Position numbers and translations under genes: made by a program | The notes under the pieces: generated by a model | The model's database searches: none | The model's input: only the letters and a program-made list of their open reading frames with translations | What the model was told of the DNA's origin: nothing | Part shown: in pieces, positions 38,601 through 45,290 of the stretch | How the letters are laid out: every line of letters begins with the position of its first letter | Numbering within the stretch: position 1 is the first letter of the stretch | Assembly: GCA_016707585.1 (NCBI GenBank) | Contig: JADJHL010000008.1 | Span: forward strand, 62,001-126,000 | Direction: 5' to 3' | From: Ignavibacteriales bacterium | Lineage (GTDB): Bacteria; Bacteroidota; Ignavibacteria; Ignavibacteriales; Ignavibacteriaceae | DNA: 64,000 bases

Positions 38601-39118
38601 CATTTCTTCATAACGATAAACCATTTATCATCTTTTCAAAAAATCAAAGTAACGTTGAAGATGGATTTCTTGAAATGTCTGAAATCCTTAATCTAAAATT
38701 GATGGCCGATTTAGTCGTATTAAGTTCTTGCCGTTCCGGTTTGGGAAATATTGATGAAGCCGAAGGAATAATTGGAATGCAAAAATCTTTTTATGAAGCA
38801 GGAGCAAAAAGCATTGTCGTTTCTCTCTGGGATGTGAATGATAAATATACGTCACTCTTTATGAAAAGTTTTTATGAATACTTAAGCAACGGTTATGACA
38901 AATCTGAAGCTTTGCAAAAAGCTAAGATATATTTTAAAAATAATTACTCGGCAAATCCATACTACTGGGCTCCATTTGTACTTTCTGGTAATATATCAAA
39001 GCTGGAGTTAGGCAAACCAGTAAATCATTCTTTATTTATTTTGTTAGGAATTATTGTAGCTGTGATTATTTTATCTTCAATTCTATATAAGAGATTTTAT
39101 ATTAGAAAAATTGCTTAA
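35690..39118 (+). CDS. TPR-CHAT protein (caspase-like protease domain), membrane-anchored
   Basis: 1142 residues from a TTG start. An N-terminal hydrophobic segment (LLIISFAFIGLTLISLGLI) precedes about 550 residues of tetratricopeptide repeats (AKANINLGIIDDQNGEFDLARSKYKAAL and similar). A CHAT domain follows (about 690-1095) with the catalytic pair in place: histidine near 970 (VIHLSTHSF) and cysteine near 1014 (VVLSSCRSGLG), then the usual SIVVSLWDVND and YYWAPFVLSG. A C-terminal membrane segment (SLFILLGIIVAVIILSSILY) ends it. CHAT domains are caspase/separase-like peptidases; in type III-E CRISPR a TPR-CHAT protease acts on a sigma-factor partner. Here no cas gene is present. Co-transcription with an anti-sigma-like gene suggests it regulates sigma release. 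Confidence 0.85.
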   Translation: MRNTFLNLLIISFAFIGLTLISLGLIPTLQNDISHSSQSNFLISKSDSTKILNIEFKLLNQEISKDIIDSINVLQNQFAKDYLTAVYDKRNKSFDKSFNTLIAYLKNKPKHFKFYEELVTVSNLSGKSDLLKKQISEVKDSSDIYLKYLKALISYNQNKYADVISLLNGNEDIESLLLLSYAYRGKGDFNYALVILESLKKKLNTDSKSLDKILISQGSLYFLSGDYEKAKQFYHAGLNEAVKNQNSREQAKANINLGIIDDQNGEFDLARSKYKAALKLAEDIEDIDLQGTVLSELGVSYSYTNDLVEAKNTYENSYKILKVINNKEKLSNLSANIASIYSQLYNYPISLSYYIKGLDFAGENINSRIINLRGIGDVYSNLSNYSKALEYYNKAKENSASIKNIDLESSVDMSIGTLYFNINKSEKALETFLKVEEKSNQINDPYLVEDLNFKIGLCYTDLKNFNLAKEFYGKGLLIAETQQDIYYQILISGEIAYSEYLNNNNVEAKKILINSINQSNDYGYTQLSSVQNMYLGQILENENQIEQAKNHFIKAIDLAKQSKDFNNEIQSYYLLGKLYSNQSNTEKAKEYFITAIEKLEKLSEYLISNSEIQMSHFSGFKEAYSELANIYLTERNNEKAFEIIERSRSRNTFQNLVNLKILESLKDENSLTEYYDLKWSLDYGNYSDSELAKKKLEFEKLNEKIFSAFGIKEISQNHSSNITISELQKSLEKKENYISVYINDNNLYLFVVNKNQFTTDKIDLTRNDIIKLIKKIGPIFDEQSSTKDIYLNQDLFSFNSDASYELYDKIFKETFTKIPKDNNVIFSLPSELILVPLEFLVTSKQKDDSPYYYTNKKFLVEDYPISYIPSASVFIQQKVDLKKSNNKILLVGDPQINKDDFSLSYRGGLLDNESFNSRNLMLFPLRYSKEEVENVGELVTDTKILLSGNATEENFKAEANESQVIHLSTHSFLHNDKPFIIFSKNQSNVEDGFLEMSEILNLKLMADLVVLSSCRSGLGNIDEAEGIIGMQKSFYEAGAKSIVVSLWDVNDKYTSLFMKSFYEYLSNGYDKSEALQKAKIYFKNNYSANPYYWAPFVLSGNISKLELGKPVNHSLFILLGIIVAVIILSSILYKRFYIRKIA

Positions 39119-39146
39119 AGTTTGCCTTTTCAAACCAAATCAACCT

Positions 39147-39174
39147 GTCCTTTTTTTAATATCCAGATCACTAA
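39147..39174 (+). promoter_or_regulatory. ECF-type promoter element upstream of the CXXCH barrel gene
   Basis: Plus strand: GTCCT, 17 bases, CACTAA, 48 bases before the start codon. Both halves are one mismatch from the commonest form, and the spacing is identical. Confidence 0.6.
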
Positions 39175-39222
39175 CAGATAAACCAATTCTATAATAATTC
39201 TATTTAACATTAAGAGGTACAG

Positions 39223-40329
39223 ATGCAAAGTTCAATATTCAAAATGTTTTTGCTTGTTGTTATGCTATTTTCAAATTATGTTTCCGCACTTCCAAGATTT
39301 GCTGTTAAGCTACAAGATCGGTGTATCGATTGCCATTTTAATCCAAGTGGCGGTATTGTAAGAAATCTTAATGGTTGGCATTGGGGGAAAAATAATTTAA
39401 GCATGATTTCACCGCGTGATAAAGATTTCTCTATGTCACCAAAAATATCAGATAATATTAGTATCGGCATAGATTTTAGAAGTCAGCTTTTATATTCGCA
39501 AAATAAAAGTAAAATGGATTTCCAGAATATGAGTGGATCAATTTATACTGCATTATCTGTATCCAGTCAAATAAATATTTTGGGCAAGTATGATTTTGTT
39601 AATCGAATTTATGAAGGCTATGCAATTGCACATATTTTGCCAAATAACAGCTATATAAAAGCTGGAGCATTTACTCCAAACTTTGGGATAAGAGTTGATG
39701 ATCACACAGCGTACACAAGAGGTGGAAACTTTGGTTTATTGTTTTCGCAAGGAGTTTACCAGGGGTTGATTTACAACCCATTCTACACAGAAGCAGGTGT
39801 AGAAGTTGGTGTGTATGGAAGTGATTTTCTTTTTGCAACTGCAAGTGTGGGATCAAACCTTTTATCAAACTCAACGCTAACCAAAGATCCAAGTTATACT
39901 GCGCGATTAGAGCTTAATCCATCTTTTGATAAATTTGGATTACTATTTGGAGCCTCGTATGCTGCTGTTAAAACTCCAACATCCGTTAATATGTTTGGTG
40001 GATTTTTTGGATTTGGTTATGATGAGTTTTCTTTATTAGCTGAATATGATATTGCTGACGGAATTATAAATCCTGATCAAAAAACTAACGTATTGATGAT
40101 AGAATCATCTTATGGATTACTTACAGGTTTAGATGCGGTAGTTCGATTTGATAGAATAGATCCAAACCCAGATGTTGAGAGCGATGAAATATCTCAAGTG
40201 GTTGCTGGATTTGAATTTCAACCATATAGTTTTATCGAAGTTAGACCACAGTACAGATTGGTTATGGATGCAGCAAATAAAGATGCAAAGAATGATTCTT
40301 TTGTATTGCAATTTTATTTTTGGTATTAA
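39223..40329 (+). CDS. Outer-membrane beta-barrel protein with N-terminal CXXCH motif
   Basis: 368 residues: signal peptide (ending YVSA), then soon after the mature N-terminus a CIDCH sequence (a CXXCH c-type haem site, near residue 33) with FNPSGGIVRN after it. The rest looks like a porin-type barrel of alternating strands with glycine-rich turns, ending in the aromatic sequence VLQFYFWY as OM barrels do. There is a Shine-Dalgarno-like AAGAGG before the ATG. One haem in front of a barrel suggests electron transfer across or at the outer membrane, or a haem sensor. Haem binding is an inference from the motif. Confidence 0.7.
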   Translation: MQSSIFKMFLLVVMLFSNYVSALPRFAVKLQDRCIDCHFNPSGGIVRNLNGWHWGKNNLSMISPRDKDFSMSPKISDNISIGIDFRSQLLYSQNKSKMDFQNMSGSIYTALSVSSQINILGKYDFVNRIYEGYAIAHILPNNSYIKAGAFTPNFGIRVDDHTAYTRGGNFGLLFSQGVYQGLIYNPFYTEAGVEVGVYGSDFLFATASVGSNLLSNSTLTKDPSYTARLELNPSFDKFGLLFGASYAAVKTPTSVNMFGGFFGFGYDEFSLLAEYDIADGIINPDQKTNVLMIESSYGLLTGLDAVVRFDRIDPNPDVESDEISQVVAGFEFQPYSFIEVRPQYRLVMDAANKDAKNDSFVLQFYFWY

Positions 40330-40348
40330 AGTTTAGCACTGTAAAAAT

Positions 40349-40382
40349 AAAAACCCTGATACAGAAATATCAGGGTTTTATT
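40349..40382. terminator. Bidirectional terminator between convergent genes
   Basis: The stem AAACCCTGATA / TATCAGGGTTT is flanked by A-rich sequence on one side and T-rich on the other, between the barrel gene stop at 40329 and the minus-strand gene ending at 40399. It can serve both strands. Confidence 0.8.
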
Positions 40383-40398
40383 ATATTGATATTGCAAG

Positions 40399-41199
40399 TC
40401 ACTTCATTAAAATCATTTTCTTTGATTCAACGTAATTACCAACTTTAAGCTGATAAAAATATGTTCCAGAACTTAATTGCTCTTTAGATAAAGTAAATTG
40501 CTCACTATAATTTCCTGAAGATTTATATTCATCAACAAGTGTAGCAACTTCATTACCTAAAGCGTCAAAAACTTTTAAAGTTTGATGAGCATCTATTTTT
40601 GATTGCCAGCTAATTGTAGTGGTTGGATTGAATGGGTTAGGATAGTTCTGATTCAAAATAAAATTTGATAAATTCCCCTTCTCATTTTCAACAGATGAGG
40701 GCTCATCAATAACATGTACAACAAATTTTTGACCAAAATTCCATTTATCAAGTGAACTATTAATCCCATCTCCATTAACACTATTTGAAGCTGAATAAAT
40801 GGTATCAGTATAAACTGAGTTGTTGGCCGTAAAGCTAAATGTCCAGCTTACTGATCCACCAGAAAAAGATTTTGGAGAGGTATGGGTTAATTCTGATGTC
40901 ATTAGTTGTGTGGAAGCATCAACAGGATTTAATGTACCTAAATATGATGCGACATTAAATCCACCTAAAACTGCTGGTCCGCCAGAAAGTGTAACCTGGT
41001 ATTCTGCAGATCCACCTTTAACTAATGTATCTGGGCCAGTTATTTGCACCAAGACACTATTGTCATTCACAGGATTGTGACAAGTACACCCCACACCATT
41101 TTTTTGTGTTCTGCCAACAATTCCGGTTGATCTTTGAATACCCGCATAAAGAATTGTAGCAAAAATTAAAGCAATTATAAAAGTGGGTACATATTTCAT
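40399..41199 (-). CDS. Choice-of-anchor V-like exported protein with T9SS domain
   Basis: 266 residues with a signal-anchor-like N-terminus and an early GRTQKNGVGCTCHNP segment. Proteins of this choice-of-anchor V/Reeler-like type usually carry a haem-like CXXCH here, but this one has only CTCH (one residue between the cysteines). A beta-sandwich follows (SVLVQITGPDTLVKGGSAEYQVTLSGG to WTFSFTAN), then the T9SS domain (NYPNPFNPTTTISW). It is preceded by the GTCCC variant of the regional promoter, so it belongs to the same inferred regulon. Its function is unknown. Confidence 0.75.
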   Translation of the reverse strand: MKYVPTFIIALIFATILYAGIQRSTGIVGRTQKNGVGCTCHNPVNDNSVLVQITGPDTLVKGGSAEYQVTLSGGPAVLGGFNVASYLGTLNPVDASTQLMTSELTHTSPKSFSGGSVSWTFSFTANNSVYTDTIYSASNSVNGDGINSSLDKWNFGQKFVVHVIDEPSSVENEKGNLSNFILNQNYPNPFNPTTTISWQSKIDAHQTLKVFDALGNEVATLVDEYKSSGNYSEQFTLSKEQLSSGTYFYQLKVGNYVESKKMILMK

Positions 41200-41237
41200 A
41201 CATATTTCTCCTTTTTTAGTTTTTAGTCTTGTATGTG

Positions 41238-41265
41238 TTAGTATTACATCTAGAGAAATAGGGAC
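41238..41265 (-). promoter_or_regulatory. ECF-type promoter element upstream of the anchor-V protein gene
   Basis: Minus strand: GTCCC, 17 bases, TACTAA, 39 bases before the start codon. Confidence 0.75.
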
Positions 41266-41351
41266 TAATAAAGAGGGGAAAGTTTAAATTATTTTTGGTT
41301 ACCCAAAGAATAGTTTGTAAAATAAATTGTAATTGCTGCTTATCAATTCAT

Positions 41352-41380
41352 AAAAATAAGTCCCATTAAACGGGACTTAT
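41352..41380 (-). terminator. Terminator at the end of the beta-glucan cluster
   Basis: Minus-strand stem ATAAGTCCC / GGGACTTAT followed by TTTTTA, about 33 bases after the stop of the GH5/CBM6 gene at 41413. Confidence 0.75.
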
Positions 41381-41412
41381 CATTATAAACAAAACCGTAA
41401 GCATGCTGAAAA

Positions 41413-43407
41413 CTATTTTAACATTATCATTTTTCTTGTCTGGATAAAATTACCAGCTTGTAAACGATAATAATAAACTCCTGAAGATGTATGATATTTT
41501 AATTTTGATGAACTAAATTCTACTTCGTAAGAGCCAGCATTTTTATATTCATTAACGAGAGTAACAACATCATTTCCAAGTGCATCATAAACTTTTAGTT
41601 GTACAAACTCTCTGTTTTTTAATGTAAAGTTTATACTTGTAGAAGGATTAAAAGGATTAGGATAATTTTGATCGAGTGAAAATTTGTCTGGTAAATTATT
41701 TGTTTCATCTTCAACATCAACACTAACGAGATTAAAATTTATATAACTAAAATTAAAATCACCAAAGAAAAATCTTGTTTGTAATGTATGTATGCCTTGT
41801 GGCAGCCAAACATTATTAATATTAATATCCTGCCAATTTTGATAACCGCCTGTTGCGGGCACATCAAGTGGAGAAGTTATTCCAGTTCCATCTAAGGCTA
41901 AAATTATTTTTCCTATTGCTGTTGGAGCTGCAACGTTTAACTGAATGCTATAAGTTCCGCTTTGATTTACATTGACTGTATATTTTAACCATTCACCTGT
42001 TTCTGTCCAGCCAACATTATAACCATTGGAGTTTGGATTGGAACAAACTTGAATATCCACTCCATCGTTTCTATAACTGTAACCACTATTGTAAGAGCCA
42101 CCACCAGTATTTTGAAAATCAACATCACTGTAAGCAAAAAGATTTTTTCCCATATCATAATTTACTGCGTGAATTTTTCCCGGGATTTGATTATCTGCAA
42201 ATGGAATAATTTCTGTGTTATTTACTTGCCTGAACATAGCATCGATAATATCTTTTTGATATTTACAGTTTTCTATCTTTAACATCTCAGCTTGTGCTAA
42301 CAAAGCAAGATAAGCTGTATTTGATGTTGGAGGTGTGCCGCCGTTAGTCCAGTAATTAAGTAAGTTTTGATATGCTGGGAGAAGAGTTGCAGAAAGAGGC
42401 CCCGCAATAGATGAGATCTTTTTATGTGGCCACCAAGCCCAACCAATGTTATTATTCTTCATTAACTCAATACAATCTACAAACCATTGATTTGAGTTTT
42501 CACCAGTTTCACCAAGCCATAAAGGTATGTTTGTGTTGTTTCTTAAATCCAGTAAGTATTGAATTGCTGAAGTATTATTTCCATTCCAGTATTTGTGAAA
42601 ACTATAAGACATATTTTCATCCCAGGGTGGAAACAAGCCATTAAAATCTGTTGCAAACCAATTGCCTTCTATAAATAAAATATGATTTGTATCTACCGCG
42701 CGAATTGTATCCGTTAATCTTATATACAAATCTCTTAAAGGTTGATTGTTTGGAAGAAGTTCCCACTTTGGCTCGTTGATTAAATCGTAACCGCCAATCC
42801 AGGTTTTATCTTTATATCTTTCAGCAATTTTTCTCCAGATCATTACTAGTAAATCTTTGTTAGATTCACTTTGCCACAAAGATGGATTTGCAGGATTGTA
42901 ATCGCTTATCGGTTCATCACTTTGTCCGCCGGGGGCAGCGTGCATATCGAGTATAAGATAAATTTGATTTTGTTCGCACCAACTTAAAAGTGAATCAATA
43001 ATATCAAATCCTGTATTTATAAAATTTGGTGGATTTGTATTGGTTGCAAAAAGATTATAATGCATTGGAAGTCTAAGTGAATTAAATCCCCAACTTGCTA
43101 GTGAATCGATATCAATTTTTCTTACATAGTTATTTCTGTAAGTCTGATAAAATGTTTCTGTATTTGTTTCACCAATTAATGCTGATATCTTAGCATGAAT
43201 TTGCCATTGTGCATTTGCAAATGCAGATGTTTGAAGCATATAACCTTCCTGCACAAGCCAACCGCCAAGTCCCATCCCTTTTAATAAAATTTCATTTCCA
43301 TTTCCATCAACAATTTTTTTATTATCTCTGTGTAAAAATCCTTGGGAATACAAAGTGAATTGGAATACAAATACACTCAATAAAATCAACGTAGCAATTT
43401 TTTTCAT
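41413..43407 (-). CDS. GH5 glucanase with CBM6 and T9SS sorting domain
   Basis: 664 residues: signal peptide; a GH5 catalytic domain of the exo-beta-1,3-glucanase-like kind (about 20-340, GMGLGGWLVQEGYMLQ opening, WGFNSLRLPMHYNLF, acid/base glutamate in YDLINEPKWE, nucleophile in WLGETGENS); a linker; a CBM6 beta-sandwich (about 395-550, ending FNFSYINFNLV); and a T9SS domain (NYPNPFNPSTSINFTL). It is the last gene of the minus-strand cluster. CBM6 modules often bind beta-1,3-glucan. The close relative at 51786-53006 lacks both the CBM and the T9SS tail, so this is the surface-exported version. Beta-glucan specificity is inferred from family and context. Confidence 0.88.
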   Translation of the reverse strand: MKKIATLILLSVFVFQFTLYSQGFLHRDNKKIVDGNGNEILLKGMGLGGWLVQEGYMLQTSAFANAQWQIHAKISALIGETNTETFYQTYRNNYVRKIDIDSLASWGFNSLRLPMHYNLFATNTNPPNFINTGFDIIDSLLSWCEQNQIYLILDMHAAPGGQSDEPISDYNPANPSLWQSESNKDLLVMIWRKIAERYKDKTWIGGYDLINEPKWELLPNNQPLRDLYIRLTDTIRAVDTNHILFIEGNWFATDFNGLFPPWDENMSYSFHKYWNGNNTSAIQYLLDLRNNTNIPLWLGETGENSNQWFVDCIELMKNNNIGWAWWPHKKISSIAGPLSATLLPAYQNLLNYWTNGGTPPTSNTAYLALLAQAEMLKIENCKYQKDIIDAMFRQVNNTEIIPFADNQIPGKIHAVNYDMGKNLFAYSDVDFQNTGGGSYNSGYSYRNDGVDIQVCSNPNSNGYNVGWTETGEWLKYTVNVNQSGTYSIQLNVAAPTAIGKIILALDGTGITSPLDVPATGGYQNWQDININNVWLPQGIHTLQTRFFFGDFNFSYINFNLVSVDVEDETNNLPDKFSLDQNYPNPFNPSTSINFTLKNREFVQLKVYDALGNDVVTLVNEYKNAGSYEVEFSSSKLKYHTSSGVYYYRLQAGNFIQTRKMIMLK

Positions 43408-43453
43408 CGAACAATTTTCCTTATAAGTTTCCTGTTATAGTTGTAAATAATTT

Positions 43454-45277
43454 CTAAGGCAAAAGTCTTTGTTTAATCTCATTGTTTATCCAACCGGAAA
43501 ACGGAGTTGTTAATGGAATGCCCGCCATTCTACCACCAAATCCCATAAACCTGTGTACAAACATTGGAACTTCTGGAGTGCTAATTTTATCAACAACATC
43601 ATTATATATTTTTACATTTTGTTGTATAGATGTTTTAGCCGTTATTTGATTTAGTTTATCTTTTAATATTTTAAATCGAAGATTAGACCTGAGTTCATTT
43701 TTTATTTTATCAAATTGTGGCAGTGTTGAATCTGATGCCTCTTCTTTTTCGATTAGCTGAAGTATTGTATAACCATTACTCCTTTTGATTGGTCCAAAGA
43801 TTTCTCCTTTGTGTAAACCCGTTGCAATATCACTTAAATCATTTAACATTGAAACAGGCAGCAATTCAGTTTCTCCATTTTCGTTTGCTAAAGAATCAGT
43901 TTTGCCATAAAGTTTGGCAAGATCAGAAAATTGAACTCCAGTGTTCATTTGATCCAAAAGTCTTGATACTTCATCAAGATCATTTAGAGTTATTATTTTT
44001 AGCTTAACGTGTAATTGATTATTTGAATTTAGAAAAATATTTGAATAGTAATCTTTTAATTCGATTTCAGTAACCTTGATAGAATCCAAAGCAGAAACCA
44101 TATACAGCTGTGCAAGATATTTTTGCTTCCAAACTTTAATATCATTTTGCACTGCTGGTAAAAGGTTATAACTTTTTTTATAACCTTCGGCAGTTAGTAT
44201 TTGTTCTTCTACAAATCGTTTAGCTATATAAGCCAATTTAGAAAAAACTAAATTTGAATCTAATCGGGTAATGCTAAATCCCATATAGGCAATTCTGCTT
44301 AAAAGATCATATAGATTAATCTCATTATTTTTAATATTAAATAATGGCAATTTCAGTTTATCCTTAGAGTAGGATAAAAGAATATTCATAAAATCATTTT
44401 CATTCAATTCGAAATAATTTATTTCTTTATCAGTAACAGCAGTTTTGTTCTTTAGTTTTTCCCAAAGCGAATTACTAAGCACCATTATTGTTTTGGGATT
44501 TATTTTAATGTTTGTGCCGCTTAAAAGATTAATTCTATACTCGTTAAATAAAACTTCAAGTTTTCTTCCTCTTATTTTCTTTTTTATTCCATCAACAGTT
44601 TGCTTATCGCCGATATTTACCGGCGTAAAAATATTATCAGAACAATAATAAATTATCCAGCCACCATTTAGTTTTTGCGGTGTACTATAATCGGCTTTTT
44701 TAAGTGAGTAAATTGTATCTTCAGTTTCTTCAGCTCCTAAATCACCAAACTTTACATTTACTGATGTATCATTGAACATTGTAAACAGAGTTGCAAGAGA
44801 ATCAATGTTTTTTGTTTGACTAAGTTTATTGTAAAAATTAAATATTGATAATGAATCGCTGGAGGAAAAAAATCTTACAGCCTGAGTAAACTGAGATTTA
44901 TAAATTCCTTTTTCCATATCAGTTGCTGTAATGCTAACCTTACTTTCGATTTCCTGTTTAAACAAAGCATCACGAACAAATAAATCTTCAATGGGATTAA
45001 AGAAAAAATCAAACTCCAGAGTGTTTTCAATCCCTTGTTCTTTAGCTTTTAATGCCCATAATTTTTCAGCAATCAAAGAATAAAGAAAATCATATTTAAC
45101 TGAATCTTTAGACATACTTTGATCTTTAGGAATGTAAGGAGAAAGTTCTAATCTAAGTTTAAACTCTCTTGCTGTAATTTTATCATTGCCAATATGCGCA
45201 ACTACAGACTCATCGTTTTGAGATAACAAATTAGAACTTAAAGCGAATAATAGTACCAGTATTAATTTTGATTTCAT
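43454..45277 (-). CDS. Parvulin-type peptidyl-prolyl isomerase (periplasmic chaperone, SurA/PpiD-like)
   Basis: 607 residues with a signal peptide (NLLSQ) and an N-terminal SurA_N-like helical part (VVAHIGNDKITAREFKLRLE). A divergent first parvulin-like unit lies at about 130-215 and a clearer second one at about 405-510 (ISGF replaced by HVKLKIITLNDLDEV; FSDLAKLYGKTDSLANENGE; FGPIKRSNGYTILQLIEKE). It starts 13 bases after the GH3 stop and precedes the GH5/CBM6 gene. A chaperone inside a sugar-degradation operon is unusual and may serve folding of the exported hydrolases around it. Family assignment is good; client specificity is inference. Confidence 0.8.
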   Translation of the reverse strand: MKSKLILVLLFALSSNLLSQNDESVVAHIGNDKITAREFKLRLELSPYIPKDQSMSKDSVKYDFLYSLIAEKLWALKAKEQGIENTLEFDFFFNPIEDLFVRDALFKQEIESKVSITATDMEKGIYKSQFTQAVRFFSSSDSLSIFNFYNKLSQTKNIDSLATLFTMFNDTSVNVKFGDLGAEETEDTIYSLKKADYSTPQKLNGGWIIYYCSDNIFTPVNIGDKQTVDGIKKKIRGRKLEVLFNEYRINLLSGTNIKINPKTIMVLSNSLWEKLKNKTAVTDKEINYFELNENDFMNILLSYSKDKLKLPLFNIKNNEINLYDLLSRIAYMGFSITRLDSNLVFSKLAYIAKRFVEEQILTAEGYKKSYNLLPAVQNDIKVWKQKYLAQLYMVSALDSIKVTEIELKDYYSNIFLNSNNQLHVKLKIITLNDLDEVSRLLDQMNTGVQFSDLAKLYGKTDSLANENGETELLPVSMLNDLSDIATGLHKGEIFGPIKRSNGYTILQLIEKEEASDSTLPQFDKIKNELRSNLRFKILKDKLNQITAKTSIQQNVKIYNDVVDKISTPEVPMFVHRFMGFGGRMAGIPLTTPFSGWINNEIKQRLLP

Positions 45278-45290
45278 TTTCCCAACAAAT

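Noticed and set aside
35690..39118. Type III-E CRISPR (Craspase) component, because of the TPR-CHAT architecture
   Set aside because: No cas genes, no Csx30-like gene and no repeat-spacer array are present, and the protein has membrane segments at both ends. Only the CHAT/sigma analogy is kept.
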